This document shows positions 35,881 to 47,811 of a stretch of 64,000 bases of DNA, piece by piece (position 1 is the first letter of the stretch; every line of letters starts with the position of its first letter). Both the position numbers and the translations under genes were made by a program. The DNA is from Phytoseiulus persimilis (lineage: Eukaryota > Arthropoda > Arachnida > Mesostigmata > Phytoseiidae), in assembly GCA_037576195.1 (NCBI GenBank), contig CM075102.1, positions 51,828,745 through 51,892,744 on the forward strand. The letters are read 5' to 3'. The notes beneath the pieces are model-generated. The model had not been told where the DNA came from. It was given only the letters and a program-made list of their open reading frames with translations, and ran no database searches.

Positions 35881-38157
35881 CAGAGGGCGCTCAACCTGAG
35901 CGCAGTGTCGATGGATCGGAGACTTCCATCGAGATTACCTTCTGAATGGAAGCCTGTAGGACGGGATGTGAAAGTTTGTGCAGCGGAATATCTGCGGCTG
36001 TGGAAGCCTCGCATGAATCTGAATTGAATCGATTATTTTAGGGGGGGTCAGCGACTGTGACTGGTAGCCGAGCATTACTAGCATTCCTTCAGGGAACGCA
36101 GGAGATGCTTGACCGCATCAAATTGAATGCAAAATAAGTGGATCGGTTGACACGTTTCACGGGCATCTTTTGAGAGTTTCTCAGAATCAAACAATTTTTC
36201 ACCCAGTTATGACTAAGAGGAGGGTGGGCAAGGGAATTCTCGACTCATGTTGACCACCCCGTATAGCCCCATACTGGGTACGCGAGTGGACGTATCGCAC
36301 CGGCCCTACCAAAAGGGTAATTAGCTGAAGGGCTTCTATGACTTTTTCCTTGAACTCAAAAACTCTCATCCGATATGGGAAGGGGGCGGAAATGCCGATA
36401 ACCAGCCGATTAACCCCAAATACATGTGGATTGGAATCTATCGGATCCTATGGACAGTGGGGCACGGAACGGGAAGATTGTGAACCACTAAGCTAGAGGA
36501 AGTATCCCGGGGTCGCAGTTGAACAAGTCACGGAAAGCTTCCCGCCGACGCGGACGGCTTGGTTGTTTGAAGCTATGTTCGTCCGCGGCTGTCGCTAGAG
36601 ATTCACAACGATATCTGATCTCGAAATCCAATAGTTCAAGTTCGAGCAATTCCAAACCCGATATGAAGAGCACGCCGGGAGTTCCATCGGACCGGTTTCG
36701 GCCGAAATCCCCTCACTCGTGTGCTGCTTTGCACGTTGAAAGACTCCTTGTCAACAGCCTCTTCGGCTTAGTCTGTGATAGCAGGCCTGTACACGTACCG
36801 CCACCGGAAATCGCCCTCCCAGCATCCCACAGCCCGTACGTTGGCTGGCATGTTCAGCAAGCTAGCAAGGAAGCAAGCGTCCAATCGCCCGCTGTCAGAC
36901 CTTTCCCCTGGATCCTTTTTGGGACGAACGAAAGCAGCAATACTGTCGGGATCCGCTGCTGCATTGACGCCGCTCTAAGAGCTGCTGTGCATGTGTGAGG
37001 GTGTCCAAAGACTTGCGTCTCGAAAACTGTAAGTTTGAACTATCGAATTCCTCTCCATTAACGTGCACGCGCAAGGGTCTCAGGAGATCGTGATCCAGCG
37101 GAGCACGGTTCTGGTTTCTGGGGGGATTATTCAACGGCATGGGAGCTGCTAGTTCTCGAATTTGAGATTGACTGAGACGAAATCAGGTACCTGCATCCGC
37201 TCACTCAGCAGCGATTGGATGAGAGCGGGGTTGGTAATGCGGAACGAGAAGAATGCCCAGCATCCCACATCGTCGAGTGGAGAATTCCGGAAAATTCGTC
37301 CGACTACAAAGTGGAAACAGTGTTCGGAACGTTGATAAAAACTGCATCCCGGAAATGCTTGATTTTGCTCCGATCTCAGTCGTTCTTGAGACAGAACTGT
37401 CGCCTGCTTCCAATCGCAACCCAGAGCCTATTGCTCGTAATCTCGTCGGAATTCTCGAGAATTCGTTCGCCTCATCTTTTGCATCAGATTCGAGAGGAGA
37501 AACACATGGAGCTCTGACTCCTCCGCGAATACTTGAGTTAACGCCGAGTACCGTGTCGGGCGGCGGGAATTCGTGTGCCATTCAAGAGGACTGTGAGGTT
37601 CGCTCTCGGTCGAATTGTCCGGCCTAGCCCGGAGCCTGGAACCGTTAAAATCATTTGGAGGTTTCGTCCTGGGTGCAACCAAATGACTTTCTGGGAGGCG
37701 ATTGCTCCATGTGCTCAGGATCATTTTTAGGATTATGTATTCCGAGGCATTTTCAATGTCCCCAGCTCATGGCGGAGAGCCCGTCTCGGAGCACGAGCAG
37801 CTCCATTCTACCTGAGAAGGGAGAGTGAACATCGCAAATGAATCTTGAGAAACTCTGTTTTCACAGTGACCCTATTCCGAACATCCCGATAGAAACGGGC
37901 CGGCTCACTTGGCGGAGGCGGAACCGGCGCCGAAAATCAACTTGTCGATCACGATTTCATGTTTTGCCGTCAACAGAGGCGTCGAAAACGGTGCCTTCTC
38001 CCATCCAAAACTCGTGAATTCAGATGTTGTTTGAAAGTCAGGCACACCCGAAAACACAGTCCGTTAACTTGAAGGTTTTTATAGAAACCAACTCTCAGAA
38101 TTTTCCGAAGGTTCTGGTCAGCCGAGCCCGCAGGTGCGTGTGATCATTCCTGCTCAG
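35881..38157. other. no assigned gene; some coding-like plus-strand frames
   Basis: A short frame ending at 36,027 (SMDRRLPSRLPSEWKPVG), a serine-rich frame at 36,519-36,730 (SKSNSSSSSNSKPDMKS) and a 124-codon frame at 37,253-37,627 look partly coding. They could be 5' exons of the disordered protein region that follows, but no junctions could be proved and no domain is visible. The rest is featureless. Confidence 0.25.
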
Positions 38158-39435
38158 TCCCAACGGGTTCTCCCTTGGATCCAGAGATTATCCGCCTCGG
38201 ATAATGTATCAACAGCGGAAAACAGAAACTACGACGACACGTCCATCATCCCGAGTGCCCGGTTCGAAAACAAACATGCTGAAGCAATCAAAAACCGAGA
38301 CGCAGCATGTTTCGAATTCGTCTCCCCCAAGGCCCTCGAAACATTCGGTAAGCTCTGCTATCTGCACGCTATTCACACGACTAACATCAGTACATTAACG
38401 CGGCGACAGGAATGTTGTCATTGTAGCAGCACTTGTTCGACGACCGAAGTCCGCTTCCAACAACAGTTCCACTCCATTTCGCAATGTCACCATTATGAAG
38501 AAACAGTCATGCACTCAACGCCAGTGACTATATCCAGTCGAATTGTCGCTTTGATGGACGATATGAGAATTTCCCTTCCGCCCAGCATGTTCCGACGCCG
38601 ATGACGGGAGCTTTCGAGGGAAAAGTGAGCTTCGCCACAGATGCCAGATCTTCGAAACTGAAGCCAGAGACTAGCAAGACCCCATCTGTGAGGACCGTGA
38701 GGACCACAGTCACCACGTTCACCAGTAGGCCGCGCATCAAGGTTAATATCCGTGATCCCCATCGAGAATATCGTGAGCGCTCGGAGTCGAGGTAAAATAA
38801 TTCCTAGAATGAAGAGAGACTCTCGAAATATCGAATTGGATGACCGGAATTTCAGCCTGAGAAGCCATCAGCTCCCCTGTTCAATGTTACAAACTACAAC
38901 ACAACTACCGGAACTGATAGAGGCACTGCAGTCAAGGTAATTATTCTCGAGGCGAGCGGCGATTCCAGAACTAAAGGCTGTCATCTCAATCAGTTGATCC
39001 ACGTGAGTGCCACGATTGACCCCAACTCGGACTTCCGAAACCCAACAGCCTGGTCCTCGACGAGAACGAGATGAGTACGAACCTCTGAGGGAGATGTCCC
39101 AGAGCGGAACACGCTAGCGAGCTTTGCGAGATCTCGATATCATTCTCAAACTCCCTGTTCCAGGCACAGAAAGACTCTGCCGCGCCGTCGCGTCCTTCGC
39201 GCGACGCAACTTCGTCGACCTCGTCCGTCGGACAACGATTGTCGACAAATCAGAAGCCGCCTCCCTACTCAAGAGCGAAAGCGATGAGCATTTCCTCGCC
39301 CCACAATGGAATGAGCCGGACTCCTCAGCCCAAACAACGTCAGATGACCCATGGGGAGATGCCTCTCCCTATATTGAAAAAAAAATCTTCGGCGTCTGGG
39401 AAAGATATTGGCGATCGACCTATACCACCTGAATG
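38158..39435 (+). other. coding-like disordered exons upstream of the ZC2HC1 gene
   Basis: Several stretches bounded by good splice sites read as Ser/Thr/Pro-rich, low-complexity protein. 38,158-38,347 holds KTETTTTRPSSRVPGSKT. 38,641-38,791 holds SKTPSVRTVRTTVTTFTSR. 38,856-38,937 is short. A block around 39,030-39,110 holds ETQQPGPRRERDEYEPL. About 39,165-39,435 holds SRPSRDATSSTSSVGQRL and LPILKKKSSASGKDIGDR. They are probably exons of one gene encoding a disordered protein, possibly a longer isoform of the zinc-finger gene downstream. Phases between neighbours do not all match, so exons are missing or misplaced. Confidence 0.35.
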
Positions 39436-39865
39436 TGTCAGGTGAGGTGTCAGAAAAGTTGCATGAATAGCTCATGACCAGAACCGGGCGTTCGCCGCGG
39501 CGCGAAGGCGGCGGTGCAGGCCCCGATTGCACTCTTCAAATCGGGGGTACCATGAATTCCCGCTTGTTTACTGAAATCATAGTTTTAGCCACCAACTCAC
39601 TCGCTTCCCGGGCGGAGAGCGGAGCTCATTGAACTGGATCAATATTGATTGGGCCATCATATACGTAATCTCATCAATCATGGCGATGGATGGAACGATT
39701 TCAGAGATTCAGCCAAGCTCTATTTATGGGATACATTCGGGCTGGTTGCGCTCCGGAGGCGAAGCATCCACTGCCACATACTATTATTTTTTTTCATCAC
39801 AGGGCGAGACCGCAGCGGCAGACGCCTAGCCCTGTTCAATAGTGTCGAAACCAACCTCAGCCAGA

Positions 39866-40476
39866 ATGAGTACACGACGGTCATATGAAAGTGGAGTCGA
39901 TGCTCTTTCCAGATGCGATGTTTGTATGCGGGGTTTCCTCCCAGAGAGACTCGAAAAACACCGCGAGGCGTGTCGTAAGATGGAGTCACGTCCAAAGAAA
40001 ATTTTCAACGCAACAGCCATGCGAACCGCAGGAACAGAACTAGAGTCATACATAAAACGAGGCGCGCATCAAAAAGATGTTCCGGTGAGTGGGGGAGTGG
40101 CCCAGAAAAGTAACTCTCACATGTATTGACAATGTGGATGAAGTTTGGCAACGGACCGAGTGATTCCCGCATTCCCTCGGAGTATCCTGAGAGGAGACTT
40201 TTTCCTTTCCAGGTGAAAAAATCCAACTGGCGCGCAAAACATGAGGAGTTCCTGAGTAACGTCAGAGAAGCTAAGAAGGTCCAGGATCATCTGGCTCGTG
40301 GCGGCAAATTATCGGATCTTCCCCCACCGCGGCGGTCTGAGAACCCCGACTATGTACCGTGTCCGCATTGCAATAGGAAATTCAATGAGAGCGCAGCCGA
40401 GCGTCACATCCCTAAGTGCGCCAACATAATCTCTAACAAGAAGAAACCCGTATCGAGTACGAGAAGCAGGCGGTGA
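39866..40476 (+). CDS. ZC2HC1: zinc finger C2HC domain-containing protein 1 (ZC2HC1/FAM164 family)
   Basis: Two exons, 39,866-40,084 and 40,213-40,476, joined in phase 0 with GTGAGT donor and CAG acceptor, giving 160 codons. Two C2HC fingers are visible: CDVCMRGFLPERLEKHREAC near residue 20 and CPHCNRKFNESAAERHIPKC near residue 130, both with the family's F and R/KH spacing. Between them are SNWRAKHEEFLSNVREAK and GGKLSDLPPP, which match the family's SNWRRKHEEFI...GGKLPPPPPP linker. Vertebrate ZC2HC1A continues for another ~170 residues, so this protein ends shortly after the second finger. The frame stays open upstream to about 39,842, so the ATG at 39,866 may be internal if upstream exons belong to it. 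Biochemical role of the family is not established. Confidence 0.9.
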
Positions 40477-40601
40477 TCTATGCTGCTGGCAACATCGAAG
40501 TCGCACGCCAATATGCACGCTCTCAAGAATTCGTGTACTCGCTCCTAACACTAGTCGAACCGCTTTACTCGCAACGTCGAAATTAACCCTCGAGTACAAA
40601 C

Positions 40602-40607
40602 AATAAA
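40602..40607 (+). promoter_or_regulatory. poly(A) signal of ZC2HC1
   Basis: AATAAA about 125 bases after the stop codon. Confidence 0.65.
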
Positions 40608-40989
40608 CTGGATGGCAAGATGCTACGACTGAGAGTCACGTATCCATGGGCCTCAAGCAAAGTCCCTCCGGAATCGGATGCTGAGGGAAGGGTCAGGTTA
40701 GGATTGGATTCCGGAAATCTGTCAACAATGTGACCCCCGGGAGAGATGCGTACTCCCCGGGGGCCGAGCTATAGCCCTGAAGACATCTGGGTATGAGTTG
40801 AACATTATCTGAGGCTCCCCTCGGGTTGGAAGAAATGAACTCCGTGTTGCTTCAAAAACTTCCAGATAACTGAAACTTTGGCAACCGGGCGAAGCGGTGT
40901 CAACCTGAAACATATCCCGACGGAACCGTCCTCAGCAGAGATGGGAATTGTCCCGATTCATTTCGGATTCCTGTATTCCCCCATGAAAT

Positions 40990-41160
40990 ACTCTAGTTGA
41001 ATCCGGATCAAAACCCGAGCGAGGCTCAGATTTGGGTTCGAGCCCGCATCTGAATATGTATCCGGGTTCGAACCAGTTGCTGACAGCGGATCCGGACCCT
41101 GGCTTGAGTCCGAATTCGAATCTGGGAAAGATTCGAATTCCAATTCAGATCCGAATCGTG
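40990..41160. repeat. degenerate GGTTCGAA/GGATCCGGA repeat patch
   Basis: Irregular recurrences of TTCGAA(T/C), GGATCCGG and CCGGGTTCGA at 12-25-base spacing, in both orientations. It is probably a decayed minisatellite and not a tRNA gene, because no cloverleaf or box A can be drawn. Confidence 0.4.
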
Positions 41161-41204
41161 GATTCCCTAATCTCCTCGTTCACTCCGACCACCCTCTATC
41201 CTCA

Positions 41205-41575
41205 CTATATATAATCCGCTCAGTCTGTGAGTTTGTCAGACTGCCCGCCCTCCTTCTGGACTATGGAGGTGGTTTCAGTATCAATCTGACCGTACTTTTC
41301 TGAGTCTGAAGAGGTGAGCCCGTGATAAATCTGACCATACTATCTTGACTCTATTGCGATTCCTCCGGGGTCACCCTGACCATACTTTTTGAGGTCTAAG
41401 GAGGTGATTGCAGAACGATCCGACCATAACAACATTTTTCAATCAACCGAACGAGAATATAGTCTTAGGAATGATGCTGACACAGTGAAGAGAGATAAAA
41501 ATGCCTCTATGTCAGATACAGCAGTCCAACTCCGCCGAGTTGAGTCGGCCCAAGATCGGCTGTTTTCTATATATT
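41205..41575 (+). mobile_element. degenerate satellite-bearing element, copy 5
   Basis: About four diverged units with TCTGACCATACT cores (41,285-41,440), then AATGATGCTGACACAGTGAA and ATGCCTC, then a decayed terminal stem-loop at 41,543-41,561 (AGTCGGCC, CAA, GATCGGCT) and a TATATA stretch. The order of parts equals that of the copies at 22 and 53 kb. Confidence 0.65.
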
Positions 41576-43867
41576 TCACTAACAACTTTCGTCACGGAAA
41601 AAATATCCGGAGAAATCTCTCCGAAGTGCTAGTTCGGGGTTCAGACGCATGTCTGGGTGAAGAAGGTTCCGATCTCCGTGCACAGCTGGCTGCGGTCAAG
41701 ATCCGCACGTGTGAATTCGGAGCGCGGAGGCTCCGCTATGTAGTTCCACAATCGAATAGATTCAGTCAGTGTTTCGTGATCACGAGTTGGGACTCGACCC
41801 GCCGGCATGCCCGACTCAAAGTCCCCGGCTGAACACGTTCGCTGAGAACGCGGCAATGATTCGAATGACCTCCGCGGATTTCGCGATACCTACAACACAT
41901 GGAGGAGGTGCTGGGGCTTTTCATTACTGAGCTCAAGCTCATCGGCTGTGGCGCAACAGGCATGACAACCGTCAGAGCGGTCCGATATGGGGAATTGCCA
42001 ATTGTTATCAAATGGACTCTTCCGATCGGGCTGATTTTTGCATGCATGATAGGTATGGCTCGAGAGCAACCCCGGAAACGAGCTATCAATCCTCGCTTCA
42101 TTTTCGGGAAAAGCTGTATGGCGCATCTGGAACCAAACTGCTCGTTTGGAGTACGATCAATCAGGCGGAGAAATCAGAGACAGATTCTTCTTCACAGTCT
42201 TCCATGTCCGTAGACGAGCTGAAGGTTCTTTTACCTGATCGAGAGTCCCGGGTGCACCAGCCATGACTACAGCATAACCCATTGGAGGGTCCGGAATGAA
42301 AATTTGCCAGTTGTTATCCTTTGAACTGTTCAGATCGGTGCTGACCTAGACAGATGGACCTCGGGCGCAACTGACATGAATAGTTTCACCCATCGTCATC
42401 ATCACATCCTTGACCCCCCAGAAAAAGAAAGCTGGGTACGCCCCTGCCTGCACGCCATTTTGTCCTACTCAATTTAACGCCGAACGCTTTTCGCAGCCGA
42501 ATTCCGTTCGAGTCAAAAGGTCGAGAGGGCAGGGCGAATGGGGTTCCAATGCTGATTGATTGAGTGATCCGTTCATCGCCCAGTCCCATGATTGCCGTGC
42601 TTCAGCGCTTCCGACGACTCCCTCACTATAGGCGTGTGTCATCGTGCAAGTTATCAAAGTTACGGGTCATGTCGACACCAAGGTCGAACGTTCACCTCGA
42701 TCCCTCGACGATGATCATCATACGTTCAATCTCTCGTTGAGAGAGCTGAATCCAAACGTCATCGTATCTTGATGTATTCATTTGAGATTCATCGCTCGAA
42801 CACGGCTGGATGGTCTAGTCCAGCAGCTCGTTGATTGCTTCCACACGATCACTCTTAGGACGGTGCAGCGATTGCAAACACAGTTGGTCGAGAATCGGAA
42901 GTGAACCATCCAATACTTACTGTGGGAGGAAGATGATCCCCTGGAATTTTCCCCCGGACAGCATAAAACCGGAAAGGGGAGTGATTCAGATAGATAGACC
43001 CCGCGACAAAAGCTCTTATATGGTGGAACTTTCTAGGTACCGTCGAGGATCCGCAGGAACTCCTGCGTTCTCTGAACCATGTTTACCCGGGAAGCGAGGC
43101 AGCCGTTCTTTGGAGTGAACGCGTTCCGTTCTCGGATACGCGTTGGTTTCCATGGAATGGATCACTTGAGACATGGCAGAATTTCGATTCATGATGCGTT
43201 TTGTGCGAGCGGAACAAGCACGCTTGGGAAGTGTCCTGGATTCTGCCCCGCACTTGGCCCGCCGAAATAGATTGCGAGTTCGTGATCATTCGTCAGCCCG
43301 GCAAGCCCACGGTATTCATCAACATGAGTGCAAGATAAACGGATGAATCCACTCTGATGAGTGTTTCGCATCGCCTATTCGGAGAAATCATGGATAATCC
43401 GTGGGGATGTGATGAGTAACTCTGCCAGCCGAAAAGCGAATGCTAGATTTCCCAGAGCGAAGGTCTGAAGAATATGATCACGGGGAAATGCACCAGATGC
43501 TTGTTTCCCCAGACAGTCGCAGGAATGATATCAGGCTCTTCCGTGTCTAGAGAGATTCCAAGGCGGCGAGGCGCGGGAAAATACCGAAGAATCGGTCAGC
43601 ACTTGGATGTGAGTCGAACGTTCAGTCCTTCCCCCAGATCTACCTCCGGGAAACGCCTCGAAAGTCAAGGATATTGGAGTTGACCCTGATCTCTGCGCAT
43701 GGCTCGCAAACTCCCTCCTATACATAACTGATCTCCAATATGAGATTGCAGAGGGAGTCTTCCACAGAACGTATGCAGACCATACAAAGATTTTCGCTCA
43801 CGTCGCCGAGCCTCCGTGTCAGGCTGCTCTTCAGCTCATATTCAGTATTATCGAAAAGTTTCCAGAT
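41576..43867. other. no gene recognised
   Basis: Short open frames on both strands (for example 41,899-42,213 plus, 104 codons) show no known domain. Two diverged direct copies of an ~80-bp segment lie at 41,958-42,040 and 42,263-42,345 (both contain a TTGCCA(A/G)TTGTTATC core followed by TTC(C/A)GATCGG). Probably old repeat DNA. Confidence 0.3.
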
Positions 43868-45245
43868 AAGATTCATCAAACGAGTTGCCCATGGCTTTAT
43901 CGAGGCCCTGGCCAAACGTGGCTGGCACTCTTTTCGGGGGGTTCAGTTCCACGACAACTTCCTGCCCCTTCGTGAAAGCCCTGCGCCGCACTCCATGGTT
44001 CCTGTCTCAAGTTTCCTCAAAGCTTCGTCCCGCTTCCGGGGGCTGATCCGAGACCTCGCGGAGGACTGCGAACGGAGTGCGGAGGCACCGTCCGAAAAAC
44101 ACCTCTGCCGGGGTCTTCCCGCTCAACGTCTCGTTCGGCGTATAATTGTAGACCGCCACGGCTTTGTCCAGAGCGGTCTGGCTTGGGGCCTCCAGAGATC
44201 GTTTGAGCTTGCCGACCATCTTCTCGGCTTGACCGTTGCTTTGCGGAGAGTGTGGCGCACAGCGGAGATGAACGACGTGTTCGTCCGCACAGAACTGCGC
44301 CAGATCCCCTGGAACGAACTGAGGACCATTATCCGAAACCAAGGTTTCTGGTCGCCCGAAGTGCCTTAACAAGGCTCTGAGGTACTAGACGAGAACTTCT
44401 CCCGAAGCTCGCTTCATGAAAACCGCTTTCGCATATTTCGAGTGGGCGTCAACAATTACAGGAGAAACGAGCCCCTTCTGCGGCTCCGCGAAATCGAGTT
44501 GGACTCGCACCTACGGGGCTGTCGGATTCGGCCACGGTGCGAGGGGAACCCTGATCGACTTCGGCGCTTGCTGTGCGCAGTGCGCGCACGCCTTAACTTC
44601 TCGCTCGACCTCCGAAGACATGCCTGACCAGTAGAAATGGGCCCGGGCCAACGCTTTCATCCTCACCACACCGGTCCTCTCAAGGAGACTGGAAACACGA
44701 CTCGCTCGTTGCATAGAAGAACTCCTTGGCGTCGCAAAGCGATTCTGCTTGTTGAGCGAAGGGACGCAAGGCCTGATCTTTAAAATCCCCCTTCTGCCAT
44801 CCAGACTTCAGCCGAAGTAACACTTTCTTCAGGGTGGCGTCATTCTCTGCAGTTCCCCAGACCTTGGCCCCGGTGGGCGTGAAAACTTTCCGGAGGGTCA
44901 CCAGGCTCTTGATTTCCGCCTCTTGACACTCGGGGTTTGCGATCCACTCGTCCATGTCGGGACACGCCGCGTCTATGCGCACTTCTTGGATCAGCCTCGA
45001 GAGAACATCGAACATTGACTGAACTCCGTGGTTCGAACATATTCGATTCCGAAATCGAATCCTACGAGTCGCAGAGCCCAACGCTTCAGTCTTGCCGCAG
45101 TGCGCTCACTCAGCCCTTTTGTATCTGTAGTCCGGAAAAAAGCCGAGAGAGGGCGATGATCAGTTTGCAACGTGAAGTGTCGCCCCCATACGAAGTTTCT
45201 CATGCGTTCCAGAGTCGGCGCCTCCTTCTCAATTTGACTTTATTG
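43868..45245 (-). pseudogene. Ty3/Gypsy polyprotein fragment (RNase H and integrase)
   Basis: Minus strand, downward from 45,245: RNase H (TDHRPLSAF, LKRWALRLVGFDFGIEY), a linker, the integrase zinc-binding part (RMKALARAHFYWSGM, ACAHCAQQ), and the integrase catalytic core (QLDFAEPQKG, RPETLVSDNGPQF, HSPQSNGQAEKMVGKLK with the closing Glu). After it comes a stretch with KGQEVVVELNPPKR. Two in-frame TAG codons interrupt the integrase (about 44,512 and 44,389) and another stop follows the core. The upstream reverse transcriptase, gag and both LTRs are missing. It is a truncated, inactive relic ending near the Tigger copy. Confidence 0.88.
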
Positions 45246-45371
45246 AGTTTCGTTTCCATTTTTTTTCACAAGTCATCCGTAATTGTCTTCTGTGTCACAA
45301 AATCGTTCCGACATCTCAACAAGTAGCTCCCAAGGCTTGAAATCTCATGGAAAATTTTATCTGGAGCGTTC

Positions 45372-47133
45372 TCAATGGAGGCAGTGAACGGCGTACGACC
45401 CGGAGGGCTTCGAAACCTGCTCCCACAGAGACCTTCTCTTCTTGCGTTCCTTCCGGTTGGTCGTCAGTGTCACTTCCCTCAGAGTCCGGGAGCGGATTCC
45501 CAGATACTTGAGCTGGGATGTCAGTTCTTCACAGATACGAATTCCGTCATCAGCCGCCACGTGATCATCTAGGGAGATATCGTCAGCCAAAGCTACCAAG
45601 TTCGCGTTCGATCGCAACAATTCGTCCAGATCACCCAGACTTCCGCTGTCTTCGTCGTCACTTTGAGACCGTGTTCCAATGAGGCCACTGTGTGCCCAGC
45701 ATCGAACAGTAGTCGATTGGGTCACACAGTCACATCATCCCGAGAGGACGCGATCAGCGATTTTGAGCTGAGTGTCGTCACTGATTGTCACCGATCATGC
45801 GGAGCAGACTTTTCCGATGAAGAGCTTTCAAAGCTCGTATTACGCCAAGATCGAGAGGTTGTAGTAATGAGCTGCATTTGGTGGGAATTACTCAACTCGC
45901 ACACTCGAAACGCCCGGAATGACAATATGGGCTGAACAGTTATCCACCAGAAGGAGAACCCGTCTGTCAGCTCGTTTCATCTCTCGATTGAATTCAACCA
46001 ACCATTCACTGAAAAGTTCGCGTGTCATCCAAGCTTTTTCATTTCCCCGATACTGACAGGGAAGCGATCGCACATTCTTACAGCACAGTCATGCTGTCAG
46101 TCGCATCTTGGACTTTTTTCCCCCGGCACAGGGATCCCCCTTGACTACCCTGGAACGCTCAGGTAGAAGCTGGGAGGACAAACCGGTCTCGTCCGCGTTG
46201 TACACATCATCATGGCTGTACTGCGCGATGATTTCTTTGATCCCGTTTTCTCTCCACTCTCTCGCTGTTGTTGCGGGAGCGTCGGCTGACTCACCGCAGA
46301 GCGCTCTGCTGCAGATGCCGTATCGATCTCGAAAGCGGGCGAGCCATCCTCCTCTGGCTTCTTCCACTGGCTGGGAATCTTCATGACTCAAAGCTTGGGA
46401 ATACTGCAACGCTTCCTCTTGAAGCATGGAACCGGAGATCGGAGGATCTCCGATTGAACATCCACTAGCCAAGCATGAACTGCTTCTTCAACGACTTCGT
46501 ACTGAGCTGTTCGCAAACGCTTTCGGTCTGGATTGAAAGCTGCGCCCGCGGCTCGGCTCACAATTCTACCGGGATCCTTGATGAAGGTGGAGAGCGTTCA
46601 CTTGCTTATCTGGTATTTTGCCGCGACATCACTCTTTCTCATACCTGCACTCACTTCTACAAGAACCTTCGACTTGAAGTCTAGCGAATATTGCTGTCTC
46701 TCTGGGCGGTTGCCATGGAATCCGAGGGAGTCAAATTCTCGCGCACGAAAACGCAACTGAGACAGAGTGATCGCAACAACGACAATAAGCACGAGTGCGT
46801 CCGGAAAACGGCGCCGAGTATGCGCTCCGGGAAACGTCCGAACGTTCCCTTACGCGGCTCTGGTCGGAGCGATGTTCCGAACATTCGTTCGCTTGGGTGC
46901 TCGTGATCGACCTCCTTATGACAGAGCGCAGGTCATCATGATTCGCTGTAACGAAAGTTTCGGCCCCCAAATGACCTTCTTTTGATTTGTTGTAGCGGAG
47001 AATCCGCTGTGACGGAGTTCGTTTCAACGCGCCATCTTTAACGTGCTTCCTACGGCGGGCCAAACAAAAAAAATTCGCGTTCGCTGTGCCGGAAATTCGC
47101 TGAAACCGCGTTCGTTGTACCGAGGTTTCACTG
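45372..47133 (-). mobile_element. Tigger/pogo DNA transposon, inactive
   Basis: The right end (5' in its own direction) is exact: TIR CAGTGAAACCTCGGTACAAC read downward from 47,133, with the target TA at 47,134-47,135. Transposase pieces follow on the minus strand. 46,792-46,598 is an N-terminal psq/CENP-B-type HTH (KVLVEVSAGMRKSDVAAKY). Then comes a TGA stop and STFIKDPGRIVS-like text. At 46,472-46,089 are PISGSMLQEEALQYS, GGWLARFRDRYGI and YNADETGLSSQLLP (second catalytic Asp). At 46,073-45,888 is WMTRELFSEWLVEFN and LLLVDNCSAH (third Asp). At about 45,850 is QPLDLGVIRALK in another frame. 45,725-45,372 is the acidic tail. At least one stop and three frameshifts. The left TIR was not found. 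Confidence 0.9.
47100..47133 (-). repeat. terminal inverted repeat of the Tigger element
   Basis: CAGTGAAACCTCGGTACAAC followed by GAACGCGGTTTCAG, the classical Tigger-type end, abutting TA. Confidence 0.85.
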
Positions 47134-47135
47134 TA

Positions 47136-47811
47136 TTTCATCTTCGTGGGCTCTGAAGAGATGGCTGGCTACCAAGAACCGAGAGTGAATAAGCGATGGT
47201 GTTTCCCTGGATGGACTGGCCCGTTTCTCCTGCACTGAATTCATATACGTATCACTTTTATTTCAACATTCAGACTGACATACCTTTAGGCCTACTTCTC
47301 AACGCTCTCTGTGTGAGCTGAGGCGCATACTGCGAGAATGAACAGAAGGAGGGAGTTTTGTTGGAAACCGGGATTCTGACTCCCTTAGTCGAACACGGAT
47401 TTCCTCCGCTATCTCTTGCTCAAACAGAGTGTCCGGCAGAAATCAAACAAAGCAGGGAACCAGTGCTGTGTATACATCTTTGAGAACAGTATATACAAAG
47501 TCAAAATTACAGAAGCCTTGCTAATGTTCTCTAGAAGCCGCAATTGACGTCCGATTCGGTTCGACGGTTAGGAATCGACCTAAGAACGGCGGGGATCTAG
47601 CTACACATTTGTTCAATCTTACGAGGACGACGGCGATATTTCGTCTTCACCGCCCGAGACTCACCCCCCTTGAGCCCACCCGAATCGAGCGCGGCGAGTC
47701 TTCGCTACTTGACTGCTCTCGAGCGATGTAGCCATCGCATCTTGCTCTAAAAATTTGAGGGGATTGGAAGTAGCCCGGGACGCTCTCGGTTGTCCGGTTT
47801 GAACCGCGGAA
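47136..47811. other. no gene; probable 3' flank of LGR2
   Basis: No coding frame of note. TTTATT at 47,257-47,262 is a minus-strand AATAAA about 550 bases downstream of the LGR2 stop and is the best visible poly(A) candidate. Confidence 0.4.

Noticed and set aside
40990-41160. tRNA-like GGTTCGAACC motifs
   Set aside because: They recur irregularly in both orientations with no box A at the right distance. This is more likely degenerate repeat DNA.
43740-44369. 209-codon plus-strand gene
   Set aside because: It is antisense to clear Gypsy integrase sequence.
45380-45400. Left TIR of the Tigger element at CAGTGAACGGCGTACGACC
   Set aside because: It matches only the first seven bases of the right TIR, is not next to TA, and overlaps the end of the transposase frame.
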